Shown one piece after another: positions 1 through 9,124 of a DNA stretch of 64,000 nt. Origin of the DNA: Chloroflexi bacterium 44-23 (GTDB lineage Bacteria > Chloroflexota > Anaerolineae > Anaerolineales > Anaerolineaceae); contig MKUW01000019.1 in the NCBI GenBank assembly GCA_001899005.1, positions 299,212-363,211 on the forward strand. The letters are read 5' to 3'. The notes beneath the pieces were generated by a model. It saw only the letters and a program-made list of their open reading frames with translations, ran no database searches and was not told the DNA's origin. The position numbers were made by a program, and so were the translations under genes. Each line of letters begins with the position of its first letter. Position 1 is the stretch's first letter.

Positions 1-724
1 GAGCCAGTTTCAGGTTCTTGCGATCTTCTTGCATAAGATAAAATTCACCAACTTCCAACTGCAGATAATCCATAAGTTGATCGAGAGCTTTTTCCAAAAC
101 CTCATTCAAATCAGACGAAGTAGCCATGGTTGAAGCCAACTCGTTCAGTAAGGCCAGGTTCTCATTGCGGCGGGTGATCACTTTTTCATTTTGTTCCAAC
201 CCGTGATACATGCGTGCATTTGAGATGGCAACAGCCGCATAGGCCGCCATCATTTCAATTAGAATTTGGTCATCGCTGCTGAAAGGGCTCCCGTCCAGTT
301 TGTCACTCAAGTAAATCTGACCCAGATTGCGCTCTCCCAAGTAGATAGGCACTCCCAGGAATGAAGTCATCTTTGGATGATGTTTGGGAAACCCGCTGCT
401 GCGCGGATCATCATGCATGTTGACCAGACGGATACTTTCCTTGCTGTGCATCAAGGCGCCAATCAGTCCAAGCCCGACCGGCGGATGCTCCAATTTGGCG
501 ATTTCTTGCGGGGTCATGCCAATCGGGATAAACTTTTCAAGCTTGCCATCTTCATCATTAACACCCAGAGCGGCATACCGTGCTCCGGCTTGCTCCCAGG
601 CGATCACAGCAATGCGCTCGAGCAAAGACTCGAGTGACGTGTTTTGTACCAGTTCAATGCTGGCACGATGCAGCGCGATCAAACGATCTTCTAATTGTTC
701 ACATGTGTCTACTTGTAAACCCAT
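1..724 (-). CDS. GAF-domain sensor protein (probable histidine kinase), N-terminal part
   Basis: The minus strand is open from a start at 724 to the window edge, so only about 241 N-terminal residues are visible. It begins MGLQVDTCEQLEDRLIALHR and continues as a GAF domain (about residues 20-165, with GLIGALMHSKESIRL and GVPIYLGERNLGQIYLSDK). A linker helix follows, and then what looks like the start of a second GAF domain (LALLNELASTMATSSDLNEV). Tandem GAF domains of this kind usually precede a histidine-kinase or phosphatase output module, which lies outside the window. An in-frame upstream ATG at 754 exists, but it falls inside a palindromic repeat, so 724 is preferred; AGGTGG lies 12 bases upstream. 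The signal sensed cannot be told. Confidence 0.8.
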   Translation of the reverse strand, partial: MGLQVDTCEQLEDRLIALHRASIELVQNTSLESLLERIAVIAWEQAGARYAALGVNDEDGKLEKFIPIGMTPQEIAKLEHPPVGLGLIGALMHSKESIRLVNMHDDPRSSGFPKHHPKMTSFLGVPIYLGERNLGQIYLSDKLDGSPFSSDDQILIEMMAAYAAVAISNARMYHGLEQNEKVITRRNENLALLNELASTMATSSDLNEVLEKALDQLMDYLQLEVGEFYLMQEDRKNLKLA

Positions 725-749
725 AGCGTTTGTATACCACCTTTTACGT

Positions 750-836
750 ATCATTTCAAAAATTTGGGGCGGAGTGTTTTTAGGCGGGCGATCGCCCGCC
801 TAAAAACACTCCCCAACCCCTATTTATTGATAAGAT
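750..836. repeat. Palindromic element, copy 1 (hairpin core with GGCGATCGCC)
   Basis: A long inverted repeat is centred at 791/792. The core arm GGCGGGCGATCGCCCGCC is extended by AGTGTTTTTA on the left and TAAAAACACT on the right. The outer ends read ATCATTTCAAAAAT (from 750) and TTTATTGATAAGAT (to 836), which are imperfect inverted repeats. Near-identical elements occur at 49544-49629 and 62875-62961, with degenerate ones at 12403-12444 and 61561-61599. The flanks form a direct repeat: ACCACCTTTTAC at 736-747 and ACCCTTTTAC at 837-846, differing by a 2-base gap. It sits just upstream of the GAF gene and could also act as a transcription barrier. Confidence 0.85.
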
Positions 837-1347
837 ACCCTTTTACCTCCTTTAATTTTACCCGAAAAAATGTAGAGCGACTATATGATGAAGAGGTGCT
901 AGGGAAAAAGTTTTTTGTTGGTTGGTTGATTAGGTAATTTGTTGACTAGCGTCATTGTAGATTAGACAAATAAAAAGGTTCTTCATTTGAGTGCTTAACA
1001 AGTGCTTTCTACGGTAGCTATAGCTGGAATCACGAATATTGTTTTAAATCTGATCTGGCCAATCTCTTAAGGGATTAGGATCTATTTGTCGTGATTGTTG
1101 GGCACTCAGCAATTGTTGTATATGGCTAGTAGTAATAATTTCCTATCTTCTATCAGGCCAGATGGACTTGCCCAACCTACATTCAATTCGCCAATCAACT
1201 AATAATTAATTTAACACCCAACAAATCAACAAACAACTAATCAACAAACAACTAATCAACAAACAACTAATCAACAAACAACCAATCAACAAACAACTAA
1301 CCAACAAACCCCCACATGGTATACTTTGCGCGGGTAAACAGGCAGGT
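837..1347. other. Intergenic region with degenerate TTGGTTGATTAG-type repeats
   Basis: No convincing gene is present. The stretch at 915-945 is rich in TTGGTTGGTTGATTAGG. Its complement reappears at 1190-1310 as AATCAACTAAT-type sequence, so the two ends could pair over long range. A tandem array lies at 1216-1310 (listed separately). The middle part (950-1180) shows nothing recognisable. Confidence 0.6.
1216..1310. repeat. Tandem repeat, about 15-bp unit AACAAACAACTAATC
   Basis: About six imperfect copies of a 15-base unit (AACAAACAACTAATC with C/T variation) run head to tail and end just before the ABC-F gene. The same low-complexity motif, or its complement, recurs after the pcrA-type gene (14842-14923), near 16650-16680 and near 47083-47112, always between genes. 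It looks like a dispersed simple-sequence family, not a coding or CRISPR array: there are no unique spacers. Confidence 0.85.
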
Positions 1348-3276
1348 ATGGCACTTGTAGCAGCAACTAATTTGAGTAAGAACTTTGGTGCAGAGCAAAT
1401 TTTCAGCGGGCTCTCTTTTCAAATTGGCAATCATGCCCGCATTGGGCTGGTCGGGCCAAATGGTGTGGGAAAAACAACCCTATTGCGTCTGATCACCGCT
1501 GAAGATGAAGAGCATGGCGGTAAGATTCACCTTTCACGTGGGCTGCGGATCGGCTACTTGCCGCAGTTAAGCGCATATGAGTCTGAGAGAACTTTGTGGG
1601 GCGAATGTTTGCAAGTTTTTCGTCATTTAATTGCTATGCAACGGGAACTGCGCGCTCTTGAAGCAATATTAGAACAAAATGCGGATGACGAACAATCGCT
1701 GGCTGTTTACTCTCAGCACCAGAATGCGTTTGAGCATGCCGGCGGGTACCTGTATGAAACAAAAATTCACCAGACCCTGGCTGGTTTAGGGTTCGCACGG
1801 GAGGACGAGAGCAGACCCTGGCAGCAGCTTTCCGGCGGCCAGCGCACGCGTGCATTGCTGGCCAGATTATTGCTTGAAGAACCTGATTTGCTGCTGTTGG
1901 ATGAACCTACCAATCATCTTGATATCGCTTCGGTGGAATGGTTGGAAGGCTATTTAAAGGGTTGGCAAGGTGCTCTCTTACTTGTTTCTCATGACCGTTA
2001 TTTTTTGGATCAAGTGGCGGAAACTATTTGGGAGATGGACTCAGGGCTTGAACAATACAAAGGCAATTACAGCGCTTATTTACAACAGCGCATCGAACGG
2101 CAAGCACGTAAACTGGCTGAATATGAGAGTCAACAGGAGTTCGTGGAAAAGGAAGAGGAATATATTCGCCGAAACATCGCCGGACAGAATACGCGTCAGG
2201 CGCAGGGCCGCCGTAAGCGCCTCAACCGCCTGCTGGCCGAATCGACTCCCAGCCAACCAAGGGCGATCCATCACCATCGCCAGATGCGCATCCAACTGGA
2301 ACCCTCTGCCCGCTCCGGTAACCTGGTTTTACAGACTCACCAATTGCAGGTGGGCTATTTGGATGAAGGCAGGCCATTGTTTACAGCCCCGGACCTGGTA
2401 TTGGAAAGAAAGGAATGTGCAGCCATCCTTGGCCCTAATGGTGCCGGCAAGACGACATTTCTGAAGACAATTTTAAAGCAAATTGCGCCGTATGCAGGCA
2501 AAGTCGAATTGGGAGCGGGATTAAAAATCGGTTATTTTGCACAAACTCACGATGACTTGCGAGCAGAGCAGACACTCATGCAAGTTATTGAGTCAGCTGC
2601 ACCACAAATGCTTCCTGGCCAAATACGTGATTATCTGGCGAAGTTTCTGTTCAGCGGAGACGATGTTTTTAAGGCGGTCGCCTTACTATCCGGGGGTGAA
2701 CGCGGCCGTTTGGCGCTGGCAGTTCTCGGCTTGCAGGGAGCCAATCTGCTGCTGCTGGATGAACCGACCAATCACCTTGATTTAGCGTCTCAAGATATTT
2801 TACAGGGCATCCTGGCCGATTTTGAAGGCACCATCTTACTTGTCTCCCACGACCGTTACTTGATTGATGCTCTCGCCACTCAGATCTGGGAACTAAATGT
2901 CAATTCCAATCAGTTGGATATTTTTACTGGGTCATACAGCCAGTTTAGAGAATTCAAAGACCTGCAAAAATCCGGGGCAATTAATCAATTTGCCCCCTCA
3001 CAAGAGCAACCTGATAAGACTTCTTCTAGGAAAACCAGATTTGTAGCCGGTCTTTCCAAGAATGAACGCCTGCGCCTGCAAAAAAACCTGGATGAGCTGG
3101 AAGAACAAATTTCGATCCTGGAAGATGAAATGCATGGCGTTGAAGAACAACTACAGCAGCCGCTGAATGCAATTGATGGGATTGTAGCGTTGGGACAACG
3201 CCATCAAACCCTGCAATTATTGCTGAGTGAGCATATGGCCGCCTGGGAAGAGCTTGCAACAAAACTGGCCCGTTGA
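1348..3276 (+). CDS. ABC-F family ATP-binding protein (duplicated ATPase)
   Basis: This 642-residue protein has two ABC ATPase domains and no membrane segment, the plan of ABC-F proteins that act on the ribosome. Domain 1 shows Walker A GPNGVGKTT (near residue 37), signature LSGGQRTR and Walker B LLLLDEPTNHLD. Domain 2 shows GPNGAGKTT, LSGGERGRLA and a second LLLLDEPTNHLD. A charged linker between them (near residues 240-300, EKEEEYIRR) corresponds to the ribosome P-site tRNA interaction motif. The C-terminal tail is coiled-coil-like (LQKNLDELEEQISILEDE). Length and layout fit Uup/YheS-like members. The start is chosen at ATG 1348 after GGCAGGT. Whether it is a translation factor or an antibiotic-protection protein cannot be decided from sequence alone. 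Confidence 0.93.
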   Translation: MALVAATNLSKNFGAEQIFSGLSFQIGNHARIGLVGPNGVGKTTLLRLITAEDEEHGGKIHLSRGLRIGYLPQLSAYESERTLWGECLQVFRHLIAMQRELRALEAILEQNADDEQSLAVYSQHQNAFEHAGGYLYETKIHQTLAGLGFAREDESRPWQQLSGGQRTRALLARLLLEEPDLLLLDEPTNHLDIASVEWLEGYLKGWQGALLLVSHDRYFLDQVAETIWEMDSGLEQYKGNYSAYLQQRIERQARKLAEYESQQEFVEKEEEYIRRNIAGQNTRQAQGRRKRLNRLLAESTPSQPRAIHHHRQMRIQLEPSARSGNLVLQTHQLQVGYLDEGRPLFTAPDLVLERKECAAILGPNGAGKTTFLKTILKQIAPYAGKVELGAGLKIGYFAQTHDDLRAEQTLMQVIESAAPQMLPGQIRDYLAKFLFSGDDVFKAVALLSGGERGRLALAVLGLQGANLLLLDEPTNHLDLASQDILQGILADFEGTILLVSHDRYLIDALATQIWELNVNSNQLDIFTGSYSQFREFKDLQKSGAINQFAPSQEQPDKTSSRKTRFVAGLSKNERLRLQKNLDELEEQISILEDEMHGVEEQLQQPLNAIDGIVALGQRHQTLQLLLSEHMAAWEELATKLAR

Positions 3277-3801
3277 TTTCTGCCTCAAAAAATGAAGTCG
3301 TCAAAAAATTTGGCTAAAATTCGCCTCTTAAGAATGGACCTGGGGTAGGTAATTTGATTTGCTTGTTAAAAAATGGAAAATAGACGCTACATAACAAGTT
3401 TTATGCTTGTTTTTCACATTTTTAATACTTATAATAAAAATATGTACTAATCAAAATATGCTGCTGGTGAGTGCGCATATTTCTACCGAATCCCCTCGTG
3501 AGGGCTGGTTTTGAACCTAATAATTATTCTTCGATTGGCTGCTCGACTAACTTACGAAGACAAAGTAACCTGATCAAAACAGGGTTTCTTTGGTTTAATT
3601 AAATTCTACGGAGGAGGTGTAAGAGACACGAACTAATTCTTTCAATCCTGGAAAGGTTGGTTAGCGATGCATTTTATTTAGAATTTTACCAACCTGTTTC
3701 CCATTATTGGATTTGTGTGAAATGCTTCATTTTCCGGTTAATTCCTTAATGAAGATGATCCTCAAATCAGATTATTCGAACAAATGACAAGGAGTGGAAA
3801 A
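3277..3801. other. Long intergenic region upstream of the subtilase
   Basis: About 525 bases carry no gene. A small hairpin (CCCTCGTGAGGG near 3495) and several AT-rich segments are visible. The stretch 3455-3610 looks like an untranslated leader: it contains a purine-rich GGAGGAGGTG at about 3610 that precedes no usable ORF. No known riboswitch class could be matched. A separate Shine-Dalgarno (AAGGAG at 3789) lies just before the subtilase start. Confidence 0.4.
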
Positions 3802-6800
3802 ATGAAAAGAAAGATATTTAGAATAGTTGTTATGGTTATTTTGATCAGTTAGTTGGCTACTCCAGTGTTTGCAGATGCTCCTGCAGTACATGAAAAACAA
3901 ACATTACCTCCCGGAAGCAGTAAACCGGAACGGCCTGCCCCCGAACTACTCCCTCAGGAAATATTGGATAAATTCGAAAACGGAATGACGATTGAAGAAT
4001 TTCTCATTCAAAACAAGGGAGGATTCCAAACGCGTTGCAGCAATATGCCGATATGCCTGTGACTGTTATCGTTCAAATGGATGCCCCTTCGTTAATTGAG
4101 AAAATGGAACAGGATAATATCATTGGAACGCCTGCGCAAGAAGAATTTCCGCAGCATGATTATTCTTCTGATTTAATTTCACAACAAGATGCAGTTTTCA
4201 ATCAACTTTCCGCAGGTCTGGCTGCTGATTCAAGCAAGGCGGCGCCTATTGTAATCAGTCAATACACCAAAGTACTCAACGGGATGTTGATGAGTGTGCC
4301 TGCCAGTGAAATTAACACCATTCGAGCGTTACCAGGGGTTACATCTGTCTCGAGAGCCCCGCGCCATGAGATTGATTTAACGAACAGTGTCCATCTCATT
4401 AATGCCGATGCTGTCTGGGCTATGACACCGGTTGGATTCACTGGAGCAGGGATTACGGTAGCTGTGATTGATACGGGTGTGGATTATACGCATGCCATGT
4501 TTGATGGCCCGGGAACGCCTGTTGCTTATTCAAGCAATGATCCGGATATTATTGAACCGGGTACATTCCCAACAGCCAAAGTGATTGGTGGCTATGACTT
4601 CGCTGGGACGGATTATGATGCCCGATATCCAGCGACCAGTATTCCTGTTCCGGATGATGACCCGCTCGACGAAGCTGGCCATGGTACTCATGTCGCTTCA
4701 ACGATTGCTGGCATAAATGTCGGCTTTGGCAGTGGTGTCGCTCCGCAAGCGTATATCTATGCACTGAAAGTCTTTGGTGCAGAAGGATCTACCGACCTGG
4801 TGATTGATGCAATTGAATGGGCGATGGATCCCAATGGTGATGGTAATATCTCCGACCATGTGGATGTGATCAATATGTCGCTCGGCTCTTCGTTTGGCCC
4901 GAATGACGAGACCGACCCAGAACTTATTGCCGTAGAAGCGGCTAATGCTGCTGGTGTCTTTCTAGCTGTATCTGCAGGCAATGCTGGAGATACCAACTAT
5001 GTCGTGGGTTCTCCTTCCGTGTCTGATTCAACTTTATCTGTGGCAGCCTCCAGCACTGGTTTTCAGACAGCTCCATTCATTGAATTTTCTAATGGAGGAA
5101 CACAGCATATCCCATATACGGTTGGGAATCCGTTTACCAGCACCATCACGACCGATCTTGTTGCTGTAGATGCAGTAGATGGATCGGCGAATGGTGTTCT
5201 TGGAATTGGATACCTTTGTAATGCTGATGTGCCTTTGGTAACTGCAGGTGCCTTGACTGGAAAAATTGCATTGATCAGCCGGGGTTCTTGTTCCTTTGAA
5301 GTAAAAATTAACAATGCCCAAACGCTGGGGGCTTTGGCAGCGATTATTTACAATAACACTACTGGTACGATTTCAATGGCAACCGGGACCTCAACTTTAC
5401 CGGCCGGCTCCATTTTGCAAAGTGATGGTTTGGCATTAAAAGCGCTGGCACCACTACCTGTCTCTGTTGGCCCGGACACAAACGTGGAAACATTTGTTTC
5501 ACCCACCCCCGCAGATACAATCGCAAGTTTTTCATCACGCGGACCGCGCGGGTATGATTCCAAGCTGAAACCAGAGATTAGTGCCCCAGGCGTCGATATT
5601 TATGCGGCCAATATGGGTTCTGGTAGTTATGGTGTGGGTATGAGCGGTACTTCCATGGCGGCTCCGCATGTAGCCGGTGTGGCTGTATTAATGAAACAAG
5701 CCCACCCAAACTGGACAAATGAACAAATCAAAGCGGCTATCATGAACACGGCTGTTGACCTGAATGACCCCGTCAGTAGTGAAGTTCCTCGAGCAGGCGC
5801 AGGCAGGGTGGATGCAGAAGCAGCTGTCAAGACAAAAGTTGTGGCTGTCGGAGATAAAAATCTGGTTTCTTTGAGCTGGGGTCTGGTTGAAGTTGGTGCT
5901 GAGATGACATTCGAAGATACCAAAACGATCACCGTACGCAACTTTGGTTCGACGATGATCAGCTTGGCTGTGGGAACTCACTTTACGTCGGCCGAAGCCG
6001 GGGCAACTTTAACCCCGTCATCTGCGACGATCGATGTACCAGCGAATGGCAGCGTTGAAGTTGATCTCACTTTGAACCTGGATGGAGCTTTGCTGCCGGC
6101 TGATTTTGGTGGTATGGAAGAGTATTATGGTTATGTCTTCTTTGATGGCGATGCAGAACTGCGTGTGCCGTTCTATTTTGTGCCACGACCTTATACCGAG
6201 CTGACAACAGTGGAAGAAGTGACTTCCTTTAATATCGATTCTTATGGTTACGTTGATCTGGAACAAGACGGGCCGATTGCTTCCAGCCTGTGGGCTTACC
6301 CGCTGGTTCTGGAAAGCGATAATGACCCAGGCGTGGCGGATATGGCAGATCTGCGTTATGTAGGCCTGGATTATGATAACTTCAATGGATTAATTGTTCC
6401 AGCTTTCAACATGTGGGCTCCGCAGCATACCACCCAACCGTATTGGTCAGAAGTTGATATGTATATTGACGCTGATCAGGATGGAATTGCTGATGTTGTC
6501 AACTTCAATTACAACTACGGAGCGGCTACAGGGGGTGATCCTGATAATGATTGGATTGTTTTCCAGGTCGATTTAAGTGATAATTCGGTGAGTCTTGCCA
6601 GCCCTTATGGGATTTATACCGATTTCAACTCCGGGTTCCAGGAGTGGTATTTACCTCCGGGTTGGAATGGTATTGCTGATAAATTCTCGTATGATGTCGT
6701 CAGCACCGACTGGTATGGCAATGAAGATTATGCTGGCGGTGGTCAATTTGACATTTCGAAGCCACCATTAATGTGGGATATTCTGCCATCCCTTGATCCA

Positions 6801-6974
6801 CAGAATGAATCCTTCTCGTTCTTGTTTGGAGTTGACAATAAGGAGGGCTATCATTTCAGCAATCCGCTGGGGGTGATGCTGGTGGATTATATGGGAAAAC
6901 CGGGTGTCGGTCAGGTGTATGCCTGGGAATGGAATCCACTTTATATGTACTACTTCCCGTTGATAAGCAAGTAA
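3802..6974 (+). pseudogene. Secreted subtilisin-like serine protease (S8, with PA domain), interrupted near its start
   Basis: The natural start is ATG 3802 after AAGGAGTGGAAAA, giving MKRKIFRIVVMVILIS, a signal peptide. The frame then hits TAG at 3850-3852, yet continues sensibly as LATPVFADAPAVHEKQ. A second lesion, a one-base frame change near 4013-4025, is needed to join this to the long downstream frame (GIPNALQQYADMPVTVIV, open to 6974). That frame has an intact catalytic triad: Asp in AVIDTGVDYTH (about 4460), His in GHGTHVAS (about 4680) and Ser in GTSMAAPHVAG (about 5650). A PA domain is inserted at about 5150-5480. After the peptidase come beta-rich domains. The tail is YMYYFPLISK, resembling the ends of the nuclease at 9125 and the C25 peptidase at 34276. 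It may be recently inactivated, or the lesions may be sequence errors; the absence of further decay favours a recent event or error. Confidence 0.85.
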
Positions 6975-6991
6975 AGCAGAATTTAATAAGT

Positions 6992-7023
6992 AAAACGGGG
7001 TTGCCGTAAGGCAGCCCCGTTTG
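6992..7023 (+). terminator. Rho-independent-like terminator after the subtilase
   Basis: An 11-base stem (ACGGGGTTGCC at 6995-7005 with GGCAGCCCCGT at 7010-7020, one G-T pair) closes a GTAA tetraloop, beginning 20 bases after the stop codon. The following T run is short. Confidence 0.75.
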
Positions 7024-7873
7024 CAATAATCCTAATTTTCATAAATCTGGTTTCTTCCGTAAAAATTCGCTGGTCGCGCCATCGCTGGTCACGTAAAATG
7101 ATCAGAGGATGAATGACGGTGAGTAGGGTGGGTCAATGACCCACCAAATGGCGGGATAGGAAGAATAGCGTGGTTAAAGAAATGGCAATTTGCCTATGTA
7201 TTTTTCCAGTATTTACGTCTTGATGGCCAAGGTGACATATAATTGTGGCTTCTGTCAGCCTAAGTAGGCTGATGGGAGATCTCACGCGAAAGAAACATAA
7301 TACCTCTCGGAAGGAACGCCTTTTGACTTTTTTTCTTAAGTCAGTTCGTAACGCGCCAAACCACCACATATTTATAGTATGAGTTGGAGTAGCCGGCTGA
7401 TGGGCGAAGCATCCGCGATGGGTGTTTTTTTTTAGGATTGAATGGTTTCCCGGATGCTTCGCCCTTACGAGCGATCTCACGTGAAAGAGGCATAATGTCT
7501 CTTGAAAGGAAAGCATTTTGCAAATTTATTTCTCAAGTTAGTTCGGAACACTCCACCTCATTGTGTTATGAGCAACAGCAGGACAGCGAAGCAATCTTTC
7601 TCGTGTAGGACAGGAGTACTTCCTCGGACACGCCCTCTTCGCATTGACAGTTATCGATCAGTTGCCACCGGTTTCAATTAAAGTATCAAAATAGAAAATT
7701 CAGGTTTCCTATTGTAAGTGATGTGGTAAATAATAATATTTGTTGTATGTTTTGCTTTACGAGATATTTATTCTTATTGTGATCCCGGAAAATATTAATC
7801 CCCTGTCAATTCGTGCGGCCAGCTTAAATAAATGCATAGCCATCTTCCGAAAATAGTAGGAATAATGCGGGCT
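7024..7873. other. Repeat-rich intergenic region without a supported gene
   Basis: About 850 bases hold no ORF with plausible protein content. Visible structure is a short inverted repeat GGGTGGGTCA / TGACCCACC near 7127-7144, the diverged direct repeat at 7276-7553 (listed separately), and a 14-bp inverted repeat GGGCGAAGCATCCG (7402-7415) / CGGATGCTTCGCCC (7451-7464). The part from 7560 to 7860 shows nothing recognisable. Confidence 0.55.
7276..7553. repeat. Diverged direct repeat of about 83 bp, two copies
   Basis: Copy A is at about 7276-7358 and copy B at about 7470-7553. Both contain GATCTCACG(C/T)GAAAGA, CATAAT, then GGAA, a T-rich stretch and CAAGT(T)AGTTCG-like ends, with roughly three quarters of positions alike by eye. 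A 14-bp inverted repeat lies between the copies. The origin may be an old tandem insertion of an intergenic repeat. No coding potential is evident. Confidence 0.6.
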
Positions 7874-8896
7874 TTACGGATGCAGGCTGAGATTCACCTG
7901 TGGCCAGGTCAGAAGGACATTCTCCAGCAGCAGGCGCACATTGATATTGGCGTCCAGCTGTTCCAGGGCATCTTCCAAATTGTGGATCTGCGCTGCAATT
8001 TGCTGAAATGTGAGTGTATTTGCCACCTGGTTGCTCCAGGCCTTAAATGGAATAAAAGTCAAAGGCATTTGACTGCCTGAATTTAAGATGAGAACATCGC
8101 GCCAAAGGAGCAGCCAGGTTTCCAAAATTTTGCGGGTAGACTCACGGCTTTCACCTTTACGCCGCTTTTCGCTGATTTTCTCGGCGTATACCATGCGAGG
8201 TCCCAGATCCTGGGACAGCAATTCAAATAGTTCTTGCAACCAGGTGTGCAATTGTTCCTGCTCCTCGGGTTGATTGTGGTAGTGGTCTGCCAGACCAAAT
8301 CTGCCACCGGAGAGGTGAGCTAACTCCAGAGCTGCCTCTGCCTCGATATTCATTTTTACTTGCAGCGGGGCAACCATTTCCGCCACGGCCAGTGGTCGCA
8401 GGCGCAAGATTTCACAACGTGAGGTGATGGTCGGCAGCAGGTTCTCCGGTGCATCGGCGGTCATCAAGAGGATAACGCGTGGGGGAGCTTCTTCCAGTGT
8501 TTTTAATAAAGCGTTCTGCGCATTGGGATTGGCACGTTGAAAATCGAGTAAAAGAGCAATGCGATAACGGGCTTCATAGGGAGATAGGTTCAAATTCTTT
8601 TGCAGCTCACGCACCTGCTCAATTTTGATTTCCTGGCTGTCACTGCCAACCTCCAGAATGCTTACATCCGGATGTTGGCCGCTGCTGATCAATCGGCAGG
8701 CTCGGCATGTGCCGCAGCTCTCACCGGGAGAGGGCGGCTGCTGGCAGTTGACTGCACGTGCAAAAACCAATGCCAGGCTGCGGCGGCCCGTGCCGGGCGG
8801 CCCGCTAAACAGGTAGGCATGGCGTACATTTTGCTGTTGGATGTGTTTGCGCAGGATGTTTACTGCCCAATCATGACCGATCAAATCCCATTCCAT
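7874..8896 (-). CDS. holB: DNA polymerase III delta-prime subunit (clamp-loader)
   Basis: This 340-residue AAA+ protein is of the clamp-loader type. The P-loop is FSGPPGTGRRSLAL, in which Arg replaces the usual Lys; this fits delta-prime, which does not hydrolyse ATP. A zinc-binding motif CGTCRACRLISSGQHPD follows near residue 60. Then come SRCEILRLRPL (Sensor region) and a helical C-terminal collar domain. A start at 8896 (MEWDLIGHDWAV) is chosen by family similarity: the frame is open upstream to 9046, but that extension is an unrelated hydrophobic stretch. No clear Shine-Dalgarno is present. It would load the sliding clamp with the gamma/tau and delta subunits, which are not in this window. 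Confidence 0.9.
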   Translation of the reverse strand: MEWDLIGHDWAVNILRKHIQQQNVRHAYLFSGPPGTGRRSLALVFARAVNCQQPPSPGESCGTCRACRLISSGQHPDVSILEVGSDSQEIKIEQVRELQKNLNLSPYEARYRIALLLDFQRANPNAQNALLKTLEEAPPRVILLMTADAPENLLPTITSRCEILRLRPLAVAEMVAPLQVKMNIEAEAALELAHLSGGRFGLADHYHNQPEEQEQLHTWLQELFELLSQDLGPRMVYAEKISEKRRKGESRESTRKILETWLLLWRDVLILNSGSQMPLTFIPFKAWSNQVANTLTFQQIAAQIHNLEDALEQLDANINVRLLLENVLLTWPQVNLSLHP

Positions 8897-9082
8897 AAGG
8901 GAGATTGTAGTCGAGATTGCAGGGGTTGACAATAAAAAAAGTGTGTAAGAAACGACGATTATCTTTATCACGAATGGGACGAATAATCCGAATGGACGAA
9001 TGAAAAAAATACAAATAAGTAAAAGAGCGATTATCCTACCTGGCAAGTGATTATTGCTTTGTTCGTTAGGTACGTTTAATCG

Positions 9083-9116
9083 AGAGTAGAGGCAAACAAT
9101 TGTTTGCCTCTACTCT
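9083..9116. repeat. Perfect 34-bp palindrome between nuclease and holB
   Basis: AGAGTAGAGGCAAACAA (9083-9099) is followed at once by its exact reverse complement to 9116. It starts 8 bases after the nuclease stop codon (minus strand), so it may end nuclease transcription. The absence of a loop and of a U-run is more like a dispersed palindromic repeat than a classic terminator. Confidence 0.8.
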
Positions 9117-9124
9117 TAGAAGCT

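Noticed and set aside
1216..1310. Possible CRISPR array
   Set aside because: The 15-base units are contiguous and have no unique spacers; there are no cas genes nearby.
3455..3615. Possible purine or other riboswitch before the subtilase (TTTCTACC is present)
   Set aside because: The P2/P3 helices of the purine class are absent, and no other class could be matched by its conserved blocks.
4259..5981. Antisense ORFs inside the subtilase gene
   Set aside because: They are shadows of the coding strand with no start signals, signal peptides or domain-like content.
7133..7523. Minus-strand ORFs in the repeat region
   Set aside because: Composition is repeat-derived, with no Shine-Dalgarno or family-like sequence; they overlap duplicated DNA.
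8897..9046. N-terminal membrane extension of the clamp-loader protein
   Set aside because: The hydrophobic 50-residue stretch is not part of the family and derives from AT-rich upstream DNA; the homologous start is 8896.
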